Of a DNA stretch of 48,525 nucleotides, positions 18,401 through 26,379 are shown piece after piece. The notes below the pieces were generated by a model that was not told the origin of the DNA, searched no databases, and saw nothing but the letters and a program-made list of their open reading frames with translations. This DNA is from Brevundimonas sp. Its GTDB lineage: Bacteria; Pseudomonadota; Alphaproteobacteria; Caulobacterales; Caulobacteraceae. The translations under genes and the position numbers were made by a program. Every line of letters begins with the position of its first letter. Within the stretch, counting starts at the first letter, position 1. The DNA is taken from positions 1-48,525 of the forward strand of contig NZ_JAEMRD010000008.1 in assembly GCF_016463485.1 (NCBI RefSeq), given 5' to 3'.

Positions 18401-20135
18401 GCTCTTGTATCCCGTCAATCGGAAGCGCTTTCCCGACGCTCTGTCCAGTGGCAAGACTGGTGAGTTCGCCCGCTGGCTTGTCGACCAAGGGCTGCTGACC
18501 AGCGACGTTATGATCAAGACGTTCGATGCGCAGTTGTGGCAACGTCCGCTCGCTGTGTGGCGCGATGACGCCGAAGCTCGCCGGACAGCTCCCTTGGGTC
18601 TGACCCCCGGTGGGCGCAGAGACTTCCTGGCTTGGCTATTCAACGCGGGCCGTAGTGGACACGGTATCAGGACGGAGGAGGTCTGGTGGTGGGGTCTCTG
18701 GTCCGCAGAGTTGTCTGATCAGTCAATCTCCACGACCTGGCGGCTGACACCCTCCTGGCAAGCCAGGTTTCCGGATGCCCTGACGCCGAGGGGCGCTGAT
18801 AGCTTAGCGGCCTGGCTGACTGTCACGTACGATCTTCACGAAATCTGGGCTGAGCCTTCACTTTGGGCCATGAGCACCTCAGCGGAAACACGGGTCAGAA
18901 TGGCCTACGACGCTGAAGAGGCGTGGCAACGCCGGTTCCCGGCGGCTTTCGATGAAACGCAAAGCGCACTGGCGTTTCTGACCTTCCTTGATGGGGAAAG
19001 CGACGCGACCGGGTTTCTTACGGATGTTCGCGGAGCAACCGCCCGAGATCGCCTGGCGCGAGATCTGGCGGCGGGGGGCGTAAATCTTATCGGGTCGTCA
19101 GATCCAGCCGACGCGGTAGCCGAAAGTCTGCTGGTGGCGAACGTCAGCACCAGCCGACGGGACGTGGGCGGCCCCCGCAGCGACGCCATGCCAAATCTGG
19201 ACATGGAGTTGCATGACATCACGATTCTGTTCGCCAGGCCTGACGAAGGGCTTGACGACATCTATGATCGTGCCGGCCTCGCGCCGCGGCGTCGTCGGAC
19301 CTATCGTATTGGTTACTGGCCCTGGCCCTTCGATATTATCCCACCGTCCTGGATAGAGGCTGCTCGGGATCTGAACGAGATTTGGACTACGACCGAACAC
19401 GCGGCTAGGCGGCTAAGGGAACGTCTTGGGCTACCTGTTTGCGTCCTGCCTCCAGGCCAAGTGATGGTATCGTCTCCGCGTCTGGACTCGCATGAGCGGT
19501 TCGTCTTTCTTGCAGATGCAGGAAGTGCTGAATTGTTTGCTCAAAGTGGTGCAATCGATGCGATTCGAGCGTTCAAAAGCGCGTTCGGCCCGGAGAGCGG
19601 GGTATCGTTGACGATAGATGCGTCAAGCCTCGGCAACGCGCCAGCTCTGCTGTCGGAACTGCGTTGCGAAGCAGGCGGCGCGGCCGTTGAGATAGTGACC
19701 GCGACCCTGGATTCTCGAGACCGTTACACGAACCTGGACAATTGCGACGCCTATCTCGCATTGGATCGGACGTCGGGCTGGAACTCAAATGTCCTTGCCG
19801 CCATGGGACGAGGCAAGCCCATCGTCGCAATGGCGTACTCCGGACATGCAGACATGCTTTCGTCGCGCTCGGCGTGGCTCGTCGACTATCAAATCGAACA
19901 AGTGGCTGCCGCAGCGACGGGCTACTGGCCGGGATCAGTCTGGGCCAGGCCGTCAATCGAAAGCGTTGCCGAGGCCATGCGCTCTCTGACCGCATCGCCG
20001 CAGGCATCGCTTTCGAAAGTCACCCAGGCAAAACTGGACGTAGCGGAGAAGGCCTCGTTGAAGGCTCGAGGACAGGCCATGGCCCAGCGACTGGAACAGA
20101 TCTGCGCTGAGATACGACCCGGGCGTCGCCCCTGA
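15459..20135 (+). CDS. Giant multidomain glycosyltransferase with FD-x-x-WY repeats
   Basis: A 1558-residue protein in at least four parts. Residues about 20-395 hold eight copies of a roughly 45-residue repeat centred on FDxxWY or variants (FDDDWY, FDPEWY, FDADWY, FDAVWY, FDADWY, FSTRWY, FDPHAY, FEPTFY), each followed by HYxxxGxxxGxxP. Residues about 400-630 look like a GT2-related domain (VFVLDAGDVLAPDAL, YTDEK). Residues about 647-865 are a clear GT2 domain of the WbbL rhamnosyltransferase kind: VSVIIPSRDR, FLNNDIEI, GACQLVRRE, HHEG. After a stretch unlike anything I know, residues 1250-1540 resemble a GT4 domain with a weakened GWNSNVLAAMGRGKPIVA motif. The start is the GTG at 15459 with AGGA seven bases before it; the TTG at 15357 lacks one. 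It probably builds several linkages of the rhamnose-containing chain. Confidence 0.85.
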   Translation: MTVKVVGGPSDRVPPPSLNAEALFLSGLFDDDWYRAHYDDAGEDALAHFIAVGDAERRAPSAKFDPEWYVAQLEGGLGNAMGPVSHYLAVGKSKGISILPPALDKSAATRRAPDRQGSADAVIGAVAGVFAPADDKPVEPIWSGLTALDVYYSGLFDADWYASQQPEGEVPADPLAHFLAVGEPAGLSPSPAFDAVWYVDQLVGGLEGAPGALTHYLHKGRSEGRLPLPAGPFADRLAGSPVFDADWYRSRYPDAAGSDLLPFTHYVLHGAVLDRDPGPYFSTRWYRRTYGGFLTAGEIPLQHYFEHGEARGFWPSPGFDPHAYEQSRPSGAGHGQLEAYIRYARAHDDWQSPVFEPTFYVKDNPDAALAHSDALKHFIAFGWQDGRYPRAPEFENPVAPGGLITFDVLIDGWNADPVHLAATLQRLRKQEIGRWKAILAVDSSVVGLDVGEGVAVVGCTSQSRGQRLGALLERADAEYVFVLDAGDVLAPDALKALADALRYDRASVLYTDEKCLHPRSGEPDLVLKPGWSPELLSSYNYFGRLCALRRTEALALGGFRAEAGEAAEWDLALRFGAETCSIRRLPRVLCTRTGFTDLDRPIASSARSVDFRAVLSRYWREQGKDVSVFTRPDGALDATWPVIDAPRVSVIIPSRDRVDLLRRVIDGLQCGTDYPDLEVIVVDNLSADIDALTYLEALEESGTARVVRHDKTFNYSAACNAGAAAASGELLLFLNNDIEIISPDWLHELVRFATRPGVGIVGAMLLYPGGELQHAGAALGVDLCGLMFRGGGRGQWSVFGSPDVPRNWLAVMGACQLVRREVFEQVGRYDETYRIANSDVALCLRIWQAGYRIAYAPKAALVHHEGATRGRSNPPEDIVRLAFDIQQMGVTEDPFHHPELDPRISFPTVSAADAPTGQACLLAAIDAARRSAPKASRIDVANVGEIALAAGVPPERIKWRAHEVGSAVDLWSASRVTLDQLLLYPVNRKRFPDALSSGKTGEFARWLVDQGLLTSDVMIKTFDAQLWQRPLAVWRDDAEARRTAPLGLTPGGRRDFLAWLFNAGRSGHGIRTEEVWWWGLWSAELSDQSISTTWRLTPSWQARFPDALTPRGADSLAAWLTVTYDLHEIWAEPSLWAMSTSAETRVRMAYDAEEAWQRRFPAAFDETQSALAFLTFLDGESDATGFLTDVRGATARDRLARDLAAGGVNLIGSSDPADAVAESLLVANVSTSRRDVGGPRSDAMPNLDMELHDITILFARPDEGLDDIYDRAGLAPRRRRTYRIGYWPWPFDIIPPSWIEAARDLNEIWTTTEHAARRLRERLGLPVCVLPPGQVMVSSPRLDSHERFVFLADAGSAELFAQSGAIDAIRAFKSAFGPESGVSLTIDASSLGNAPALLSELRCEAGGAAVEIVTATLDSRDRYTNLDNCDAYLALDRTSGWNSNVLAAMGRGKPIVAMAYSGHADMLSSRSAWLVDYQIEQVAAAATGYWPGSVWARPSIESVAEAMRSLTASPQASLSKVTQAKLDVAEKASLKARGQAMAQRLEQICAEIRPGRRP

Positions 20136-20137
20136 AG

Positions 20138-20164
20138 GCTTGGCAATCGATCAATTTGCCAAGC
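20138..20164. terminator. Candidate bidirectional terminator between convergent genes
   Basis: A 9-bp perfect stem, GCTTGGCAA/TTGCCAAGC with a nine-base loop, covers the 15-base gap between the giant glycosyltransferase and rfbA and the last codons of rfbA. The placement between two convergent stops is typical of a shared terminator. No clear U-run follows on either strand. Confidence 0.5.
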
Positions 20165-21014
20165 TGATCAGATACTGACCGTAGGCCGAGTTTTTCATCA
20201 GTTGACCACGGGACAGGAGCCCGTTGCGGTCGATCCAGCCCTTGTGGAACGCGATCTCCTCGAGACACGCAATCTTGAGGCCCTGGCGATGTTCGATGGC
20301 GCGAACGAACTCCGACGCTTCAAGCAGGGACTCATGCGTGCCGGTGTCCAGCCACGCATAGCCACGGCCCATACGCTGAACGTAGAGGTCTCCGCGGTCC
20401 AGATAGGCCTGGTTGACGTCAGTGATTTCCAGTTCGCCGCGCGGTGACGGCTTCACTGCCTTGGCGATTTCGACGACCGAAGCGTCGTAGACGTAGAGGC
20501 CCGTAACAGCCCAGTTCGAACGCGGATTGGCGGGCTTCTCCTCCAGATGAAGAGCGAGACCGCTTTCATCCAACTCAACGACGCCGAAGCGATGAGGGTC
20601 TATAACCTGCTGTGCAAACACGGTCGCGCCAGTCTCACGCGCGCCGGCGTTGGCGAGCAAACCCTCAAGGTTGACGCCGTAGAAGAGGTTGTCGCCCAAG
20701 ACCAAACAGACGCTGTCGCCGTCAATGAATGTCTCACCCAGCAGGAAGGCTTCGGCGAGGCCTCGTGGCTGGTCCTGGATCACGTACTGCAACCTGACGC
20801 CCCATTGCGACCCGTCACCCATCATGGCCTCGAAGATGGGAATGTCGCGTGGGGTGGAGATGATAAGGATGTCCTGAATACCCGCCATCATAAGAACTGA
20901 CAGCGGGTAGTAGATCATCGGTTTGTCGTAGACCGGCAGCAGTTGCTTGCTGATCCCGAGGGTGACCGGATGAAGGCGCGATGCCGAACCCCCGGCCAGG
21001 ACAATTCCCTTCAT
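20151..21014 (-). CDS. rfbA: Glucose-1-phosphate thymidylyltransferase
   Basis: A 287-residue enzyme that makes dTDP-glucose, the first step to dTDP-L-rhamnose. The start block [15 protein letters not shown] matches the KGIILAGGSGTRLYP signature, followed by [25 protein letters not shown] and WLDTGTH, all standard for RmlA. I chose the ATG at 21014, which overlaps the rfbC stop (ATGA), not the longer frame beginning ten codons earlier inside rfbC. The second gene of a minus-strand rfbC-rfbA pair, with rfbB and rfbD on the other strand of the same divergent promoter region. Confidence 0.97.
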   Translation of the reverse strand: MKGIVLAGGSASRLHPVTLGISKQLLPVYDKPMIYYPLSVLMMAGIQDILIISTPRDIPIFEAMMGDGSQWGVRLQYVIQDQPRGLAEAFLLGETFIDGDSVCLVLGDNLFYGVNLEGLLANAGARETGATVFAQQVIDPHRFGVVELDESGLALHLEEKPANPRSNWAVTGLYVYDASVVEIAKAVKPSPRGELEITDVNQAYLDRGDLYVQRMGRGYAWLDTGTHESLLEASEFVRAIEHRQGLKIACLEEIAFHKGWIDRNGLLSRGQLMKNSAYGQYLISLAN

Positions 21015-21577
21015 CGGATCATGCCCGTGAACGGCGTCGTCCACTCCGACAGGCGGGGCGCGACGAGATCCTTGGCGGAGACCACGGCGGTGTCACGGGT
21101 AACGGGCCAATCGACCCCGATGTCCGGATCGTCGAACGCCACCGCGCCATCATGAGCGCCACTATAAAGATTGGTTACCTTGTAGCTCAATTCAACGTCG
21201 TCAGTCAGGGTGCAGAAGCCGTGCAAGAAGCCGGCGGGAACCCAAAGTTGCTTCCAGTTGTCATCGGAAAGTTCGACGGCGACATGCTGGCCATAAGTCG
21301 GAGACCCTTCGCGCACATCAACAGCCACATCCAGAATCCTCCCGGCGCTGCAGCGAACAAGCTTTCCCTGCTCGAATGGCGGTGCCTGATAATGCAGGCC
21401 GCGAATTGTGCCCTTGGTCGCAGACCGAGACACGTTATCCTGGACGAAACTGACCTCGCCGGCGGCCGCAGAGAAGCGATCCTGACGAAACACTTCGGAA
21501 AAAAAGCCCCTCTGATCGCCAAATTTGGGGGGAGTGAGCAACAACAGCCCCGGTATATCAAATCGTTCGACGTCCAT
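21011..21577 (-). CDS. rfbC: dTDP-4-dehydrorhamnose 3,5-epimerase
   Basis: A 188-residue cupin-fold epimerase, third step of dTDP-L-rhamnose synthesis. Typical RmlC blocks are visible: [33 protein letters not shown] with the catalytic His, DVAVDVR and PAGFLHGFC. The ATG at 21577 has AGGAAGG just upstream; the open frame runs on to 21682 but without family sequence. Coupled to rfbA by ATGA. The 123 bases to divergent rfbB probably hold promoters for both directions. Confidence 0.97.
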   Translation of the reverse strand: MDVERFDIPGLLLLTPPKFGDQRGFFSEVFRQDRFSAAAGEVSFVQDNVSRSATKGTIRGLHYQAPPFEQGKLVRCSAGRILDVAVDVREGSPTYGQHVAVELSDDNWKQLWVPAGFLHGFCTLTDDVELSYKVTNLYSGAHDGAVAFDDPDIGVDWPVTRDTAVVSAKDLVAPRLSEWTTPFTGMIR

Positions 21578-21700
21578 TGCGCCCTTCCTGCAAAGCCGGT
21601 GCCTCTTTGGCATGGCTGTATGGCGTCGCCAAGCGCTTCCGGCTTGCCTTGAGGTTGAGCGCCAGCTTAATGGGCGGCGCACAGCGGTGGAAGATAGCCT

Positions 21701-22762
21701 ATGAAAGTCCTCGTTACCGGTGGATCCGGTTTTATCGGCTCAGCGGTCTGCCGGCATTTGGTCGCGGAGGGAGACTCGGTCGTCAACCTGGACGTGATGA
21801 CCTATGCGGCAACAAAGGGGTCCACGGCCTCGCTGGAGGGATCTGCGCAGTACGCCTTTGCGCAAGTCGATATTACCGATGCAAAGGCTGTTGCGGATGT
21901 ATTCGCGACGCATAGGCCCGATGCCGTGATGCATCTGGCGGCGGAATCCCATGTCGATCGATCTATTACGGGATCCGGGCCATTCATCATGACCAATATC
22001 GTAGGCACCCATGTGATGTTGGATGCCGCCTTGGCATACTGGCGAGGGCTGGACGAGGAGGCTGCTGAACGGTTCCGTTTCCTGCATGTCTCGACCGACG
22101 AGGTCTATGGTGCCCTTGGCGAAGAGGGTTTGTTTGCCGAGACGACACCGTACGATCCGCGGTCGCCGTATTCTGCGTCCAAGGCGGCTTCCGACCATCT
22201 AGCCAGCGCGTGGGGTCATACGTATGGCTTGCCGGTGCTGATTTCGAACTGTTCCAACAACTACGGACCTTTCCATTTTCCAGAGAAGCTGATCCCGCTG
22301 TGCATCCTCAAGGCTCTGACTGGGCAGCCTCTGCCGGTGTATGGTGACGGATCTCAAATCCGCGACTGGCTGTTTGTTGAGGACCATGCCCGGGCGCTGC
22401 GTCTGGTCGTCCAGACGGGCGCGGTAGGGGAGACCTATAATGTTGGCGGGCGCAACGAGCGGCGCAATCTGGAGGTTGTCGAGGCGATTTGCGATGTTCT
22501 GGACCGTCTGACCGGGCCGTTGCCGTCGGGTCCGCGGCGGAATCTCATCACCTTCGTCGCGGATCGTCCCGGGCACGATCAACGCTATGCCATTGACGCA
22601 ACCAAGCTGGAAACCGAGCTCGGATGGCGCGCGGAGCATGATTTCACCACGGGCCTGGAAGCGACGGTCGCCTGGTATCTTGCCAACGACTGGTGGTGGA
22701 AGCCGCTTCAGGCCGGGTATGACGGTCAACGGTTGGGCTTGGCCGCAAAGGTCAACGCATAG
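21701..22762 (+). CDS. rfbB: dTDP-glucose 4,6-dehydratase
   Basis: A 353-residue NAD-dependent dehydratase that gives dTDP-4-keto-6-deoxyglucose. [15 protein letters not shown] opens the protein, with [23 protein letters not shown] and [11 protein letters not shown] carrying the catalytic Thr/Asp/Glu and Tyr/Lys, then [17 protein letters not shown], all family hallmarks of RmlB. GGAAG precedes the ATG. First gene of a plus-strand operon; the last base of its TAG stop is the first base of the GTG start of rfbD. Confidence 0.98.
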   Translation: MKVLVTGGSGFIGSAVCRHLVAEGDSVVNLDVMTYAATKGSTASLEGSAQYAFAQVDITDAKAVADVFATHRPDAVMHLAAESHVDRSITGSGPFIMTNIVGTHVMLDAALAYWRGLDEEAAERFRFLHVSTDEVYGALGEEGLFAETTPYDPRSPYSASKAASDHLASAWGHTYGLPVLISNCSNNYGPFHFPEKLIPLCILKALTGQPLPVYGDGSQIRDWLFVEDHARALRLVVQTGAVGETYNVGGRNERRNLEVVEAICDVLDRLTGPLPSGPRRNLITFVADRPGHDQRYAIDATKLETELGWRAEHDFTTGLEATVAWYLANDWWWKPLQAGYDGQRLGLAAKVNA

Positions 22763-23640
22763 TGGCCGGTAAACTTCTGATTCTGGGCGGAACCGGGCAG
22801 GTTGCCCTGGACATGCCGGGAGCGGCAAAGGCCCAGGGCTTTGCCTCGAGTGTGTCAGTCGGGCGGGAGACGGCTGACCTGACCCAGGTGGATGCTGCGA
22901 CCCTGTTGGCCGAGCACCGGCCTGATGCGATCGTGAACGCTGCGGCCTATACTGCGGTCGACCGCGCTGAAAGCGAGTCCGAAGCTGCTTTCGCCCTCAA
23001 TGCGGATATGCCGGGACGTTTCGCCGAAGCGGCAGCCGTCGCCGGCATCCCTTTCGTTCAGATTTCCACAGACTATGTCTTCGATGGTCGCAAAGCCTCC
23101 GCCTATATCGAGACGGACCCGCGCGAGCCCATGGGCGTCTATGGCGCGAGCAAGGCTGCGGGGGAGGACCGTGTCCTGGCTGCGATCGGCAGAACGGCAG
23201 TCATGCGGACCGCGTGGGTTTATGGCGTCCACGGCGCAAATTTCATGAAGACGATGGTGCGCTTGGCCCAGAGCCGAGACACGCTCGGCGTGGTCGATGA
23301 TCAGATCGGCAGCCCTACTCGGTCCTCCGACGTCGCCGAAGGAGCCGCTCGCCTCGCAAGAGCGCTGCTTGATGGAGCAATCAGGGGGGGAGAGGTTTAC
23401 CATTGCGCTGGAGCCGGGCGTGCGAGCTGGGCGGACTTCGCGGTCGCGATTTTCGAGGAAGAGGCACGAGCCGGCCGGCCCGCACCGCAGATCAACCGCA
23501 TCACGACGAAGGATTTCCCGACCCCGGCGGCACGCCCCGCCAACTCGCAGCTCGACTGCGCCAAGCTTCAGTCCGAGATTGGCTGGCGACCGTGGGACTG
23601 GCGCGGGCGCCTGAGCGATCTCTATCGTGAAGAAAATTGA
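22762..23640 (+). CDS. rfbD: dTDP-4-dehydrorhamnose reductase
   Basis: A 292-residue NADPH-dependent reductase, the last step to dTDP-L-rhamnose. LILGGTGQVA binds the cofactor; AAYTAVDRAE, STDYVFDG and YGASKAAGE with the catalytic Tyr/Lys, and a RTAWVYG block, are all RmlD-typical. The start is a GTG overlapping the rfbB stop by one base, a common coupling. Its last 14 bases overlap the GTG start of the glycosyltransferase that follows, so rfbB, rfbD and that gene form one transcript. Confidence 0.96.
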   Translation: MAGKLLILGGTGQVALDMPGAAKAQGFASSVSVGRETADLTQVDAATLLAEHRPDAIVNAAAYTAVDRAESESEAAFALNADMPGRFAEAAAVAGIPFVQISTDYVFDGRKASAYIETDPREPMGVYGASKAAGEDRVLAAIGRTAVMRTAWVYGVHGANFMKTMVRLAQSRDTLGVVDDQIGSPTRSSDVAEGAARLARALLDGAIRGGEVYHCAGAGRASWADFAVAIFEEEARAGRPAPQINRITTKDFPTPAARPANSQLDCAKLQSEIGWRPWDWRGRLSDLYREEN

Positions 23641-26290
23641 GCGGCCTCAGGCCGCGGACCGAGTCGCCGCGGGCCTCATTATCGCTACCCCCCTCTACAG
23701 GGCTCCTGAACTTGTTCAGGGACTCATAGAGAGTCTGATCGGTGCCGCGGAGGAAATTTCTGCGCTGGGAGGGCGGGTCGTACTGATCAACGACTCGCCA
23801 GGTTTCGAGCCTCTGACCGCGGAACTCACTTTCCGGATACCGAAGCTCGCTGCGTTGATCGACCTGGAGGTCATAACGAACGCCGAGAACCTGGGGTTCG
23901 TCGGATCGGCCAATCTCGCCTTCGGCATTGCCCATGCTGCTCACGCCGATCTCCTACTGCTGAATTCCGACGCGATCCTGACCCCGGGCGCGCTGACGGA
24001 GATGGCGCAGGTCTCTCGACTGGATCCTCTCACTGCGGTGGTCAGTCCTCGTTCGAACAACGCGACAATCTGCAACTCGCCCTATCCTGATCGCTTTCGG
24101 CAGCTCGATCCCACGGATGCCCTGGCGGCGCACCAAGCCCTCTCTCCCTATCTGCCGAGAATGACTTTTGTGCCGACGGCAGTAGGCTTCTGTCTCTACG
24201 TCCGCTGGCTGATGATCGAGGAGTTCGGAGTTTTCGACCCCATTTTTGGCGGTGGTTACAACGAAGAGAACGATTTCATCCTGAGGTGTAATCGAAGGGG
24301 TTATCGGGCGGTTCTGGCCAACCACGCCTTTGTCTTCCACATGGGAAGCATCTCGTTCAACCAGAGCGAGATCGGGCCTGCAGCACGGGAGTCAAAGAAC
24401 CGACAAATACTGCTCGAACGCTATCCCGAATACGAGCGGGCGGTTTCGAGATACTTCAACGCTATAGAATTCAAAGCCCAATCGGCCTTGGCCGGACTCG
24501 TGCCGGGAACCGCGGGGCGCAGGACTATTCTATTCGACGCGAATAATATCGGACCGAGCTACAACGGAACGTTCGAGCTTGCGGTCAAGATGATCCGCGC
24601 CTTCGCCGCTCGCTACCGCGACGCTTACGACCTTCATATCGCCTGCTCGCGTGATGCCCTGAAGTTTCACGGATTGGACCAGATCGACGGCCTGACCTAC
24701 TGTGCAGGCCAGGAAAGGGAGATGGCTCCCTTCGCCGCCGCTATCCGGTTGGCTCAGCCGTTTGCGATCGAGCACCTGATCTCATTGTCGGACCTGGCTC
24801 CGGTCACGAGTTTTCTGATTCTCGACACCATTGCGATGGATTGCCAGAACCTGGACCACAGTGACCTCGGGTGCGTCTGGTCCCATATGCTGCAAACCAC
24901 GCCAGTTGTCGGTTACATCAGCGAGTTTTCGCGCGACCAGTTTCACCGCCGATTTCAGGTCCCGGAGGACATCTGCGAGTTCGTCGCCTTGTGCTCGACG
25001 GATCCCGCCGACTACCGCTCGTCGAACGAACCCTTCGCGCGACCTGAAGGCGGGATTCTCCTGGTCGGGAATCACTACAGTCACAAACACGTGCTCGACA
25101 CGGTCGCGCGCCTTGTGCGTGAGGACACAAGGCCGTCCATCAGTGTTCTGGGTCTGGATGTGCCGGAGGTGCCGGGTGTGACCAGCGTATCCGCGGGTGA
25201 GATTCCGCAAGCTGAAGTCGACGGCTTGTACGATCGGGCAAACGTGGTCCTTTTCCCGAGCCACTATGAGGGCTTCGGCTTCCCGATCATGCATGCGCTG
25301 TCCCGCCAGAAGCCGGTCATCGCGCGCGACCTGCCAGTGTTCCATGAAATCAGGGCGCAGGTTCCGGGCGGCGAGAACATCCATCTTTTCGCGACGACCG
25401 GAGAAATGGCCGACGCCGCACTCAATCCCCCGGTTTGGATCGCTCCAGCCCAGACTACTGCGCCACATGCGTGGACCCATGCCGTGCAAGCGCTCGAACA
25501 GGCCTTGGTCAAGGCATGGGCAAGCCTGACCTATCAAGACCTGATGCGCAGGCTGCTGTACGTCGAGACCTGCCGTGCTCTGGAGATCGCGCAAGCCAAG
25601 GCCGCCAGGCCGTCGGCAAAGCGGTATCCAGCCTTTTCGGCACCGATGGGGGCCTCTGTCGAACCGATCAGCGCGCTGGGCGCAATGGTGGGTGTCCGGT
25701 CCCGGAAAATCTTCGAGGCCCTTGCGAGACTGCCGGGATTACGCGCTGTCGCCCGATCGGCCTGGCGACGCCTGCCGCAATCACGCGTTCTGACGGCCGA
25801 CTTGAGCGGTGGATTGATGCCTGCCGAGAAGGGAGGGTTGCTGCGGGCTACGGCTCTCGGAGAAGACGTGACCCCCGAGCAAATCATAGAAGCCTTGCTC
25901 GAATGGGCAGACAGTCTGGTCTTGGGCGGCGAGTTCGAACTGATTTCGGCTTATCGACCGGAAGACACCTATCCCCTCACGCCAATGCGGTCCGAGGGCC
26001 TGGAAGTCTGGATGCGCAGCACAGGGTTCGCGCTCGTCGATCTGACAATCGAGGGCAGTGAGGTTCACGTCAAGGCCGTCAAGACCTCTGATTGGACGGC
26101 GATGCTGCCTGGTCCCGCAAACGACGAAGATTTCATCAACGTTGCCTTCCTGGGCGCGCTGGGCCGCCCGGCCGAAGGGTTCGGTGCCATTCACAGCCTT
26201 CAGGAACTGCAGGCTGGCAAATCACGTCGCGAGGTCCTCAAGCGCCTTTATGCCTCGCTGGAACGTGGGTTTGCCCATCATGAGCAATGA
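23627..26290 (+). CDS. GT2-GT4 double glycosyltransferase with C-terminal DUF4214 domain
   Basis: An 887-residue protein. Residues about 15-270 form a GT2 domain (LIIATPLYR, NAENLGFVGSANLAF, LLLNSDAILTPGAL as the DxD-like site, GGGYNEENDFILR, FVFHMG). Residues about 300-620 form a GT4 domain: LFDANNIGPSYNGTFE at the donor end and FPSHYEGFGFPIMHALS as the E-x-x-x-E-like motif, then KPVIARDLP. The last 45 residues (FINVAFLGALGRPAEGFG ... SRREVLKRLYAS-E) fit DUF4214, a short domain often found on secreted or polysaccharide-linked proteins. The start GTG overlaps rfbD by 14 bases. It probably adds two sugars to the chain, with rhamnose a likely donor from its operon; the specificity is inferred only. 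Confidence 0.85.
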   Translation: MKKIERPQAADRVAAGLIIATPLYRAPELVQGLIESLIGAAEEISALGGRVVLINDSPGFEPLTAELTFRIPKLAALIDLEVITNAENLGFVGSANLAFGIAHAAHADLLLLNSDAILTPGALTEMAQVSRLDPLTAVVSPRSNNATICNSPYPDRFRQLDPTDALAAHQALSPYLPRMTFVPTAVGFCLYVRWLMIEEFGVFDPIFGGGYNEENDFILRCNRRGYRAVLANHAFVFHMGSISFNQSEIGPAARESKNRQILLERYPEYERAVSRYFNAIEFKAQSALAGLVPGTAGRRTILFDANNIGPSYNGTFELAVKMIRAFAARYRDAYDLHIACSRDALKFHGLDQIDGLTYCAGQEREMAPFAAAIRLAQPFAIEHLISLSDLAPVTSFLILDTIAMDCQNLDHSDLGCVWSHMLQTTPVVGYISEFSRDQFHRRFQVPEDICEFVALCSTDPADYRSSNEPFARPEGGILLVGNHYSHKHVLDTVARLVREDTRPSISVLGLDVPEVPGVTSVSAGEIPQAEVDGLYDRANVVLFPSHYEGFGFPIMHALSRQKPVIARDLPVFHEIRAQVPGGENIHLFATTGEMADAALNPPVWIAPAQTTAPHAWTHAVQALEQALVKAWASLTYQDLMRRLLYVETCRALEIAQAKAARPSAKRYPAFSAPMGASVEPISALGAMVGVRSRKIFEALARLPGLRAVARSAWRRLPQSRVLTADLSGGLMPAEKGGLLRATALGEDVTPEQIIEALLEWADSLVLGGEFELISAYRPEDTYPLTPMRSEGLEVWMRSTGFALVDLTIEGSEVHVKAVKTSDWTAMLPGPANDEDFINVAFLGALGRPAEGFGAIHSLQELQAGKSRREVLKRLYASLERGFAHHEQ

Positions 26291-26379
26291 GCCGACGCAT
26301 GCCCGCGCGTAAAACAAGCAATCCACCGTCCAGAAGCGCATCCTTTCTGTACCGAAGCCGCGATTGGGCTTAGGACAAG

